Assembly: GCA_030697975.1 (NCBI GenBank)
Contig: JAUYOQ010000049.1
Coordinates: 1 to 17,003, forward strand
Length of the DNA: 17,003 nt
Origin: Nitrosopumilaceae archaeon
GTDB lineage: Archaea > Thermoproteota > Nitrososphaeria > Nitrososphaerales > Nitrosopumilaceae
Direction of reading: 5' to 3'
Part shown: piece by piece, positions 1-5,908 of the stretch
How the letters are laid out: each line of letters starts with the position of its first letter
How positions within the stretch are numbered: the first letter of the stretch is position 1
Program-made: the position numbers and the translations under genes
The notes under the pieces: model-generated
Told to the model about the DNA's origin: nothing
Seen by the model: only the letters and a program-made list of their open reading frames with translations
The model's database searches: none

Positions 1-276
1 GTTAGCACCATTTTCTATGTTTGATTTTATTTTTCGTTCTAAATTCTGATAATCAGCTAGTGAGCGCTTCAGCCGTTCTTCACAAATAGCAAGACTATGC
101 CTATCTTTTTCTAATAGTATTTTTAATTCATCTATGGATAATTCGTGAGGTTTTAGTTGAGGGTTAGTTTCCAAGTCTATTGAATCTTTGATTTTTTTTG
201 TAAAATCTGTTTTAGTTTGTTGTTTACTTGATTCATCGAGATTAAGATCAACTGGTGGATTTTCATCATTGTTCAT
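1..276 (-). CDS. grpE: GrpE nucleotide exchange factor, N-terminal part (runs off the window)
   Basis: The ATG is at 276 on minus and the frame stays open to base 1, giving 92 residues of an incomplete protein. The first ~45 residues are polar, acidic and low in complexity, as in many GrpE N-termini. They are followed by a long charged helix with the motif RLKRSLADYQNLERKIK (about residues 68-84), which matches the GrpE coiled coil in which an A-D-(Y/F)-x-N segment is typical. GrpE dimers release ADP from DnaK in the cytosol. The C-terminal four-helix and beta domains lie outside the window, and a dnaK/dnaJ neighbourhood may continue there. The 37 bp upstream contain an AT-rich stretch near 302-312 that could be the box A. 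The call rests on the coiled-coil motif only. Confidence 0.8.
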   Translation of the reverse strand, partial: MNNDENPPVDLNLDESSKQQTKTDFTKKIKDSIDLETNPQLKPHELSIDELKILLEKDRHSLAICEERLKRSLADYQNLERKIKSNIENGAN

Positions 277-313
277 AATCTAACCAATCAGCCTTTTCTG
301 CTAAATTTTATCC

Positions 314-1450
314 TTATTGTATGATCTCACACAATGGATTTGTTTTTATGATGATAATTTCAGCATCTTTTTTGTTTTTCTTTAAATTTTCAAAATCAAG
401 TTTTGAACATGCGACAATTATTGTTGTTTTATCATTATGAAAAATGTCTAAGTTTGGGCCTTCATGTGTTTCTACATCGCCTATGTAATCTCGCAATCTA
501 GATATTAAATTCTGTAGCATTTCGATCTTATCTCCTCTCATTTCATGTTGATCTATTGTCCAAGACAATACAATTTTTGTTCTACTAGCTTTAAGATCAT
601 TTTTTTTAAGTGTGGTTCGAATTTCATCTATTAAACGCTTGATGTATCCATCAATTCCTTTTATGCTTCCATTAATAAGATACATGAGTGTATTTGCACC
701 TTCAAAAGATGAACCTAATGATTTAAGATCATATAGTCCACTAACCATATCATCTAAGAAAAGATTTTGATACTCATCAGAAATAAGATCAGATTTAGTA
801 GAATCTTGAGCGAATTTACAGACTTCAAGGACACTACATAATGCTGAGAATCTAGAAAGTGTGTTTATTGCATGAAAATGTTCTGCAGATGGAATTGCTA
901 CAAATTTTTTTTCTTTTTTCCCACTTGTTAATAAATCTGCAAGCTTAGAATCTTGTTTACTATTATAGGAACCAATAACGTTTGGATGCTGAGTAATAAC
1001 ACCAACTGGATAGTAAAAATATGAAATGGATTTTCCAACCTCAAATCCTGTAACATGTTCTAATAAAGAGATATTTTCATTATTTCCACCAAAGCCTGTA
1101 GGAAGATTGTTAATAACAGAACTTCCTTTTTTTAATGTGGAAGTAGCGTCTTTGAATTTGGAATGAATTTCAGTTTTTGTATCTTGTCCTGTTTTTCGTA
1201 TTCTTGGTGTAAAAAATAGATATTCTGCTTTGGAAATAGCTACATCTATTGGTTCCATTGAAAGTAATGGTTCGTCCTCTTTTAGGGAAGATACATTAGG
1301 ATAGGTTTTTGCTATTTCTGCCTTTAGCGATATGGCAGAGGGGGTAGATTCATCTATTATGTGAACATCTGCTCCTTTTATGGCCATTTGACATGCCAGC
1401 GAATATCCTTCTGTACTTAAGCCGTAAAATACAACCTTTGTAGCACTCAC
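314..1450 (-). CDS. Nucleotide-sugar dehydrogenase-like protein, apparently without catalytic Cys motif
   Basis: A 378-aa protein if started at GTG 1450. An upstream TTG at 1477 would add nine residues (MVLIPSSDE) that look unlike a protein start, because the beta strand ATKVVFYGL normally opens the fold. The layout follows the UDP-glucose/GDP-mannose dehydrogenase family. A Rossmann glycine motif GLSTEGYSLA (residues 10-19) matches the family's GLGYVGLPLA apart from the second glycine. A central helix carries AEHFHAINTLSRFSALC (from ~189), like the family's AE-x-x-K-x-x-N helix. A C-terminal domain with VLSWTIDQHEMRG (~294-306) resembles the G-x-x-x-K-x-x-T-x-D-x-R segment. The GG-x-C-x-P-K-D catalytic motif is not seen; FLDDMVSG (~231-238) occupies that place. 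NAD or nucleotide-sugar binding is plausible, but classical dehydrogenation is doubtful. It diverges from a GT-B-like gene, so a role in surface glycans is inference. Confidence 0.6.
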   Translation of the reverse strand: MSATKVVFYGLSTEGYSLACQMAIKGADVHIIDESTPSAISLKAEIAKTYPNVSSLKEDEPLLSMEPIDVAISKAEYLFFTPRIRKTGQDTKTEIHSKFKDATSTLKKGSSVINNLPTGFGGNNENISLLEHVTGFEVGKSISYFYYPVGVITQHPNVIGSYNSKQDSKLADLLTSGKKEKKFVAIPSAEHFHAINTLSRFSALCSVLEVCKFAQDSTKSDLISDEYQNLFLDDMVSGLYDLKSLGSSFEGANTLMYLINGSIKGIDGYIKRLIDEIRTTLKKNDLKASRTKIVLSWTIDQHEMRGDKIEMLQNLISRLRDYIGDVETHEGPNLDIFHNDKTTIIVACSKLDFENLKKNKKDAEIIIIKTNPLCEIIQ

Positions 1451-1514
1451 TTCATCTGAGCTAGGAATTAAGACCAAGAAAAACTTATTGCACTTTCCAT
1501 TTCAATCAAAATAC
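1451..1514. promoter_or_regulatory. Divergent promoter region between dehydrogenase-like and DUF354 genes
   Basis: This 64-bp interval has one AT-rich element, GAAAAACTTATTG (1478-1490). CTTATTG is centred 28 nt before the TTG at 1515, the spacing of an archaeal box A for a leaderless mRNA. Read on minus, AATAAGTTTTT is about 34 nt before the GTG at 1450. If this element is the promoter, the alternative TTG starts at 1477 and 1488 lie inside it and cannot be used. Confidence 0.4.
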
Positions 1515-2543
1515 TTGAAAATTTGGTTTGATATTCTTACTCCAAAGCAGCTTTTGTTTTTTGAGCCTATGATAATTAGATTAAAGAAAGATCATACTGT
1601 GATATGTACATCTCGTAAATATAGAGAAGTGATGCATCTTGCAAAAATTCGAAGATTAAAAGTGGTTATAGCTGGAAAGCATGGTGGAGCCGAAAAATAT
1701 GGAAAACTAAACGCAAGCATTAGTAGAATGAATCGGCTTTCCAGAGTTATAAAAGAAATATCACCTGATATTTTGATTAGTTTTTGTTCACCTGAAGCAG
1801 CAAGAATTGCATATGGATTCAATATAAAACACATCGCTTTCCAAGATTCGCCACATGCAGAAGCAGTTATGCGGCTAACTATACCACTTGTACAAAAATT
1901 ATTAATTCCATGGGTTATACCAAAAAAAGAATTTACTAAATTTGGAATTGATGAAAGAAACATTATTTCATATAAAGCAATTGATGCTGCAGTAATAGCA
2001 AAAAGAAAAATCAATAAGAAATATTCATTGCCATTAGACAATAGAAAAAAAACTATACTAATACGAGTTGAAGAAGAACAAGCCGCTTATTCATCAAAAA
2101 ACGGCCGGATTATCTCCATCATAAAAGCAATAAGTGAAGAATTTAAAAACAATAATATCATTGTGCTTGGAAGATATTCATCTCAAATCAAATTTCTAAA
2201 AAGGATGTTTGGAAAAAAGATTATAGTATTGAATAAAGTTGTTGATGGAAAAAAATTATTGGATAATTGTAATGTTTTTGTTGGTTCTGGCGGAACTATG
2301 ACTGCAGAAGCTGCATTATTAGGAATACCAACAATTTCTTATAATGCAGTACCAAATTTTATAGAAAAATATCTTGTTAGAAAAAAACTAGTAGTCCGGG
2401 AAAACTCGCCTGTGCACATGATTTCAATTATTAAGGGATTTCTTAGTGGTGTAGATAAAAAAACAAAACTGAAAGCAAAAAAAACACTAGCACAAATGGA
2501 AGATCCTTATCAAAAACTTGTTAAGGTAATTAACTCTCTTTAG
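1515..2543 (+). CDS. DUF354 family protein (GT-B/UDP-GlcNAc 2-epimerase-like fold)
   Basis: A 342-aa protein. I start it at TTG 1515 (LKIWFDILTPKQ) because DUF354 proteins characteristically begin with K-I-W-x-D-I-L-T-P-K-Q. The TTG at 1488 would add nine residues and sits on the probable TATA box. The N-terminal half has a nucleotide-fold pattern, with DILISFCSPEAARIA and then IAFQDSPHAEAV. The C-terminal half carries IIVLGRYSSQ and the glycine-rich motif GSGGTMTAEAALLGIP (~257-272), the donor-binding type of loop shared by GT-B glycosyltransferases and UDP-GlcNAc 2-epimerases. No signal peptide or membrane segment is visible, so it is presumably cytosolic. Substrate and reaction are not known for the family. 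Its divergent neighbour is dehydrogenase-like, which fits a nucleotide-sugar or glycan theme, but that is inference. Confidence 0.8.
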   Translation: MKIWFDILTPKQLLFFEPMIIRLKKDHTVICTSRKYREVMHLAKIRRLKVVIAGKHGGAEKYGKLNASISRMNRLSRVIKEISPDILISFCSPEAARIAYGFNIKHIAFQDSPHAEAVMRLTIPLVQKLLIPWVIPKKEFTKFGIDERNIISYKAIDAAVIAKRKINKKYSLPLDNRKKTILIRVEEEQAAYSSKNGRIISIIKAISEEFKNNNIIVLGRYSSQIKFLKRMFGKKIIVLNKVVDGKKLLDNCNVFVGSGGTMTAEAALLGIPTISYNAVPNFIEKYLVRKKLVVRENSPVHMISIIKGFLSGVDKKTKLKAKKTLAQMEDPYQKLVKVINSL

Positions 2544-2562
2544 TTGAACGTTTACTCTTTTG

Positions 2563-2574
2563 TTTTATATTTAA
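2563..2574 (+). promoter_or_regulatory. Probable box A for the tRNA-Gln gene
   Basis: TTTTATATTTAA is the best TATA-like stretch between the DUF354 stop (2543) and the tRNA. It would place transcription start near 2600 and leave a ~30-nt 5' leader for RNase P. A second, weaker AT stretch, TTAAATAG (2581-2588), is an alternative. Confidence 0.4.
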
Positions 2575-2629
2575 AGCAAGTTAAATAGAAAATAACATTA
2601 AGGGAATCAAAATTTAAGTCGTCGTCCGG

Positions 2630-2720
2630 AGCCCGGTAGAGGAAAAATTCCGCCGAGTGTAGCGGTCAAGCATAGGGGCCTTTGGAGCCCTTGACCCCAG
2701 TTCGAATCTGGGCCGGGCTA
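2630..2720 (+). tRNA. tRNA-Gln (anticodon TTG), interrupted by an intron in the D-arm
   Basis: The cloverleaf was folded by hand. The acceptor is AGCCCGG (2630-2636) with CCGGGCT (2713-2719), followed by discriminator A2720. The anticodon stem is GGGGC/GCCCT with one G-U pair. Its loop CTTTGGA (2680-2686) has the anticodon TTG at 2682-2684, reading CAA (Gln). The variable loop is TGAC, and the T-arm is CCCAG-TTCGAAT-CTGGG (2696-2712). The D-arm only forms after removing 18 nt: it then has stem GTGT/GCAT and loop AGCGGTCAA with the G18-G19 pair. The spliced RNA is 73 nt, exactly the canonical length. The terminal CCA is not encoded; the genome continues CTTTT. The U-A and U-G pairs in the D-stem resemble those of Glu/Gln tRNAs. 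Confidence 0.93.
2640..2657 (+). other. Non-canonical 18-nt tRNA intron with relaxed bulge-helix-bulge
   Basis: The precursor folds as a 4-bp central helix CGGT (2634-2637) with GCCG (2652-2655), flanked by two 3-nt bulges AGA (2638-2640) and AGT (2656-2658). It is closed on the intron side by GGAA/TTCC (2641-2644 with 2648-2651) around an AAA loop. The outer helix on the exon side is almost absent, so this is the relaxed form. Cutting after the second base of each bulge joins G10 to U11 of the mature tRNA. Cuts one or two bases earlier in both bulges give the identical product. Splicing by the archaeal tRNA endonuclease is inferred from this fold. Confidence 0.82.
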
Positions 2721-2745
2721 CTTTTATCATTTAATTTAATTTTAA
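2721..2745 (+). terminator. T-rich tail, possible transcription terminator of the tRNA
   Basis: CTTTTATCATTTAATTTT starts directly after the tRNA and precedes the convergent permease stop (2749). It has oligo-T runs of three to four and no hairpin, the kind of U-rich end used by archaeal RNA polymerase. The evidence is position and composition only. Confidence 0.35.
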
Positions 2746-2748
2746 TAA

Positions 2749-3519
2749 TTAGAAATCTAATCTTGTCAATAATCTTGTGGCAATTGAAAATAGTCCTATT
2801 GCAAGTACAATCAAGACTATCATTTCAATTATTATAAAGTTAGAAAAAGTATCAAAAATTCCTGCCCTTATGACATCTACCAAATATGTCAGGGGATTAA
2901 GGTAAAAGGCAGTTGCTAGCGGTTCTGGTGTTCCTGATGCAGGATAAAATGCTGTACTTACAAATGCAAAAAACAAAAACACCGTATTAATAATAACGTT
3001 AAATCCTTCACTTGAACGTAATCTTGTAGAAATTATTGACGCAATAGAACCAAATAATATTGAACCAAATATTGAAGTAAATATTAGAGTTGGAATTGTA
3101 AATATGCTAAACTCAATTGAATCAAAAAAAATTGGATAACCAACAAATGCAATTATCGTAGCACTTAGTATGCCCACAATTCCTATTGTACAGATGTTAC
3201 TCAGTATGTAATCAGTTCTGGTAAATGGGCCTGCCATTATCTGCTCAAACATTCCATGACGCCTATCATTCCAAATTATTATGCCGGAAATGAGAGTGCT
3301 ATTCATGATGTTAAAGCCAATCATTCCAGTAGCCAGATATGTAGGATAATCAAGTTTGGTGTTTTCGAACGGAACATCATCGATTAAAGAAGTATAAGCA
3401 AAACCAGCCACAAAAATATAGATTAATGGAAATATTATTTGCCATATCAGAAATCCTGGATTAAGCGATATCGTGATATTTCTGTTTACGAGTCTAAGCA
3501 CTGGATGCATTTGAATCAT
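2749..3519 (-). CDS. ABC-2 type transporter permease (DrrB-like)
   Basis: A 256-aa integral membrane protein with about six hydrophobic segments (roughly residues 22-42, 60-82, 106-132, 138-163, 175-193 and 228-248). This is the usual topology and size of ABC-2 permeases. Between segments five and six lies the family-typical stretch FVSTAFYPASGTPEPL followed by NPLTYLVDVIRAGI. The cytoplasmic loop NDRRHGMFEQIMAGPF after segment two is the coupling region also seen in DrrB and NodJ relatives. Its ATG (3519) lies 26 nt inside the 3' end of the ATPase gene, so the two are almost certainly co-translated partners. The likely role is export of a lipid, glycan or drug-like molecule through the cytoplasmic membrane; the substrate cannot be read from sequence. 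The gene ends just past the convergent tRNA. Confidence 0.9.
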   Translation of the reverse strand: MIQMHPVLRLVNRNITISLNPGFLIWQIIFPLIYIFVAGFAYTSLIDDVPFENTKLDYPTYLATGMIGFNIMNSTLISGIIIWNDRRHGMFEQIMAGPFTRTDYILSNICTIGIVGILSATIIAFVGYPIFFDSIEFSIFTIPTLIFTSIFGSILFGSIASIISTRLRSSEGFNVIINTVFLFFAFVSTAFYPASGTPEPLATAFYLNPLTYLVDVIRAGIFDTFSNFIIIEMIVLIVLAIGLFSIATRLLTRLDF

Positions 3520-4435
3520 TAACTGCTTTAATGAAAATTTCTTCTAGATTTGTTGGGATCGCAGATAGATCTTCGATTATAACATTATTTTTGTTTAATA
3601 ATTGTAAAACTTCCATCAATACAAGTTCAGATTTATTAGAATGAATTGTAATATTAGTACCTGAATTAAAATCGATTTTACAATCTTGTATACCTGCTAA
3701 TAAATTAAGCAAGTTTTGTTGGATTCCTGCTATGTGAATTTTTATAGTTTTTTCATCACCAAAGCGATTTTTTAGTTCATCAGGTGAATCTACAGCAATG
3801 ATTTTTCCTTTATTGATAATAGCAATTTTGTCGCATAGGTACTCCGCTTCTGTTAATACATGCGTTGTGTAGAATATTGTTAGACCAGTTTTTACCTTGT
3901 TTTTTAAAAAATCTAATAATTTTCGCCTTGCAGAAGGGTCTAAACCACTAGTTGGTTCATCTAAAAACAATAATTCCATTTCATGCATAAATTCACGTGC
4001 AACCTGAACTCGTCTTCTTTGACCAATTGACAAGTCTTCATTTTTCTTTTTTCGTATTTCTTGTAAATCAAAAGATTCAATCAATTCTTCAACTTTATCT
4101 TTTCTTTGTTTCCGATCAACATTCCACATCATGCCATATTTTTCAAGTGATTTCTCAACAGTTAGTGTTGGTTCATAGCTAGGCTGTTGTAATACGACAC
4201 CTATTCGATTTCTAACTTTTAATGGATGCTTTATTGCATCTGTTCCTAGAATAGTTATAGAACCGCCTGTTGGTTGAATAAGCGTTGTCAAAAGTTTTAT
4301 TGTTGTAGATTTTCCGGCACCATTAGGACCTAAAAATCCAAATACTTGTCTCGATTTAACATCTAAATTAATTCCGTCAACTGCAGCAATATCATCATAT
4401 AACTTGGAAAGGGAATTGGTTGTTATGCAGGACAC
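3494..4435 (-). CDS. ABC-2 exporter ATP-binding protein (DrrA-like)
   Basis: A 313-aa ATPase with a GTG start. Walker A is GPNGAGKS (36-43) and the Q-loop is in VVLQQPSYEPTLT (~80-92). The signature LSIGQ (135-139) has I in place of the usual G at its third position. Walker B is LLFLDEP (155-161), the D-loop SGLDP follows, and the switch histidine is at 192 in THVLTEAE. A C-terminal extension of about 90 residues after the nucleotide-binding domain ends in PTNLEEIFIKAV, as in DrrA-type exporters. It powers the permease encoded by the overlapping downstream gene. Two copies presumably pair with two permeases at the inner face of the membrane. Confidence 0.93.
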   Translation of the reverse strand: MSCITTNSLSKLYDDIAAVDGINLDVKSRQVFGFLGPNGAGKSTTIKLLTTLIQPTGGSITILGTDAIKHPLKVRNRIGVVLQQPSYEPTLTVEKSLEKYGMMWNVDRKQRKDKVEELIESFDLQEIRKKKNEDLSIGQRRRVQVAREFMHEMELLFLDEPTSGLDPSARRKLLDFLKNKVKTGLTIFYTTHVLTEAEYLCDKIAIINKGKIIAVDSPDELKNRFGDEKTIKIHIAGIQQNLLNLLAGIQDCKIDFNSGTNITIHSNKSELVLMEVLQLLNKNNVIIEDLSAIPTNLEEIFIKAVNDSNASSA

Positions 4436-4456
4436 TATTCCATCACTAGCCTATCC

Positions 4457-4470
4457 ACTAATTAGTTTAA
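4457..4470 (-). promoter_or_regulatory. Probable promoter of the ABC exporter operon
   Basis: Read on minus, TTAAACTAATTAGT is centred about 28 nt upstream of the GTG at 4435, fitting box A of a leaderless or short-leader transcript. It contains the perfect 10-bp palindrome ACTAATTAGT (4457-4466). Confidence 0.45.
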
Positions 4471-4474
4471 TGAA

Positions 4475-4487
4475 ATTTTTATTAATG
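4475..4487 (+). promoter_or_regulatory. Probable box A of the RPA-like gene
   Basis: ATTTTTATTAATG is centred about 30 nt before the TTG start at 4511, the expected TBP-site spacing for a leaderless archaeal mRNA. Confidence 0.5.
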
Positions 4488-4498
4488 TAATACATTAA
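4482..4498. repeat. Perfect 17-bp palindrome overlapping the RPA promoter
   Basis: TTAATGTA-A-TACATTAA is a perfect 8-1-8 inverted repeat. It overlaps the 3' end of the box A and ends 12 nt before the TTG of the RPA-like gene, so a dimeric regulator bound here would block TFB/RNA polymerase. It also lies upstream of the divergent ABC exporter promoter. No regulator is identified. Confidence 0.6.
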
Positions 4499-4510
4499 GA
4501 GAACTCTAAC

Positions 4511-5908
4511 TTGTCTGAATTTGATGCACTATTAGGTAAACTATTAGAACAAAAACCTGAACTTTCGCGAACTGATGTAGAAGAGAAAATAAAACAAAAA
4601 AAAGAAAAAATAGGTGCTGGTTATTTGACAGATCAGGGCGCACTTTTCTTAATTGCCGCTGATCTTGGAGTGATATTAGAACAACCAGCTAAAGTTGAAA
4701 TTGGAATAAGAGACCTGCATGTAGGAGCAAAGGAAGTAACATTAGATACACGGATACTCAGCATTTCTCCTTCAAAACAATTTTCACGTAAAGATGGAAC
4801 CATATTCTTTCTTAGAACTATGACTGTTTATGATGTAGATTCTACTGCAAGTGTTAAACTTTGGGATGAAAAAGCCAATCTACCAATAATTAATGAGCTA
4901 AAACCAGGTAATCTAGTAAAAATAGTAAAGGCTTATGTTAAATCTGATCTAAATGGAGCCCCAACACTAAACATAGGTTCAGGCTCTGACATACAAGTAA
5001 TCGATAAACAAACCAACATCCCGTCACTAGAATCAATAACTAAAGATGTAAGTTCGCTGAAGGAAAATGAGAAAGACGTAGCAGTATCTGGAAAAATAGA
5101 CGGCAACATAAGCTTGATGGAGTATACAAACTCCCAAGGACAGCTACGAAAAGCGTTAAGATTTAGATTGAAAGGAAATGATGGTAATTTTGTTAAAGTG
5201 GTTTTGTGGGGAAAAGACGAATCATCGTTACCAAAAATGATTCCTCCTAATGCAAAGGTTAGATTGCTAGGCATGAAAACAAAATCAGGAAACCAAGGTA
5301 TCGAATTACATGGAAATGATGTAACTGTAATTGAAATAGAGGGCAAAAAAGAAGCAGAACCTGTTGTTGCTAGGATACTTTCAATTGCAAAAAATGAATC
5401 AGGTAATAATCTGGTTCTTGTTGTAGATAAAAATAAGAATGTCTTCAAGGTTTTTGATCAAGCCAATACTATTGGTTCCTATAATGAAATGGACATAATA
5501 GAATTGATGCCATCAAAAGTAATTGGAGATTCAGTTACATTAAACAAAGATTCTTTGATTAGAAAAATTGAATCTGAAAAAAACATTCCTTCTTTGTCTG
5601 AGATTAGAACGAAAATTTCTGATATAAAACCTGATAATGAATATTGTATTGAAGCAATTATCTTAAAAGAACCACAAAGACGCCAAGTTCAAACAAAAAG
5701 TGGTGAGACTATTTCATTATCTGAAATGTTTGCAGAAGATGATAGCGGGCAAATTTGGATAAAGGGTTGGAGAAATCTAGCTAGATTAATTGACAAGTGT
5801 TCTTTAGGTGAAATTGTATCCATTACAGGAGTTAATGCTAAAAGTGGTTTAGAAGGAAGAATTGAGCTTTTTTTGACACAGTTTTCGTCTATTAAAAAGA
5901 AAAACTAG
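4511..5908 (+). CDS. RPA-like single-stranded DNA-binding protein with four OB folds
   Basis: A 465-aa protein with a TTG start supported by the box A ~30 nt upstream. The N-terminal ~55 residues are helical, with TDVEEKIKQKKEKIGAGYLT then ALFLIAADLGV, a segment typical of archaeal RPA large subunits. OB-fold-like repeats can be placed at about 66-165, 186-276, 283-352 and 366-462. The first three carry the strand pattern V-K-(L/V)-x-(L/V)-W or its variants (VKLWDE at 115-120, VKVVLWGKD at 228-236, FKVFD at 312-316), and the last has QIWIKGWRN (414-422). No zinc-finger Cys cluster is seen. It should coat ssDNA in replication and repair. It ends tail to tail with an Lhr-type helicase, overlapping by 4 bp. 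Confidence 0.9.
   Translation: MSEFDALLGKLLEQKPELSRTDVEEKIKQKKEKIGAGYLTDQGALFLIAADLGVILEQPAKVEIGIRDLHVGAKEVTLDTRILSISPSKQFSRKDGTIFFLRTMTVYDVDSTASVKLWDEKANLPIINELKPGNLVKIVKAYVKSDLNGAPTLNIGSGSDIQVIDKQTNIPSLESITKDVSSLKENEKDVAVSGKIDGNISLMEYTNSQGQLRKALRFRLKGNDGNFVKVVLWGKDESSLPKMIPPNAKVRLLGMKTKSGNQGIELHGNDVTVIEIEGKKEAEPVVARILSIAKNESGNNLVLVVDKNKNVFKVFDQANTIGSYNEMDIIELMPSKVIGDSVTLNKDSLIRKIESEKNIPSLSEIRTKISDIKPDNEYCIEAIILKEPQRRQVQTKSGETISLSEMFAEDDSGQIWIKGWRNLARLIDKCSLGEIVSITGVNAKSGLEGRIELFLTQFSSIKKKN

Noticed and set aside
1592..2041. 150-codon open frame on minus inside the DUF354 gene
   Set aside because: It is antisense to a gene with clear family motifs, has no recognisable domain, and starts and ends within the other gene. 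The same reasoning removes 4933-5448 minus, 7811-8113 plus, 8258-8530 plus, 10422-10703 minus, 13558-13983 minus and 16533-16721 plus.
2630..2720. tRNA-Gln as an integration site for a mobile element
   Set aside because: No integrase, no partial duplicate of the tRNA 3' end and no hallmark of a mobile element is seen in the window; ordinary genes flank it on both sides.
4461..4470. Shared 10-mer TTAAACTAAT in the ABC exporter and cbiG promoters as a common regulatory motif
   Set aside because: The copies sit at different distances from their starts and coincide with AT-rich box A sequences, so chance is the simpler explanation.
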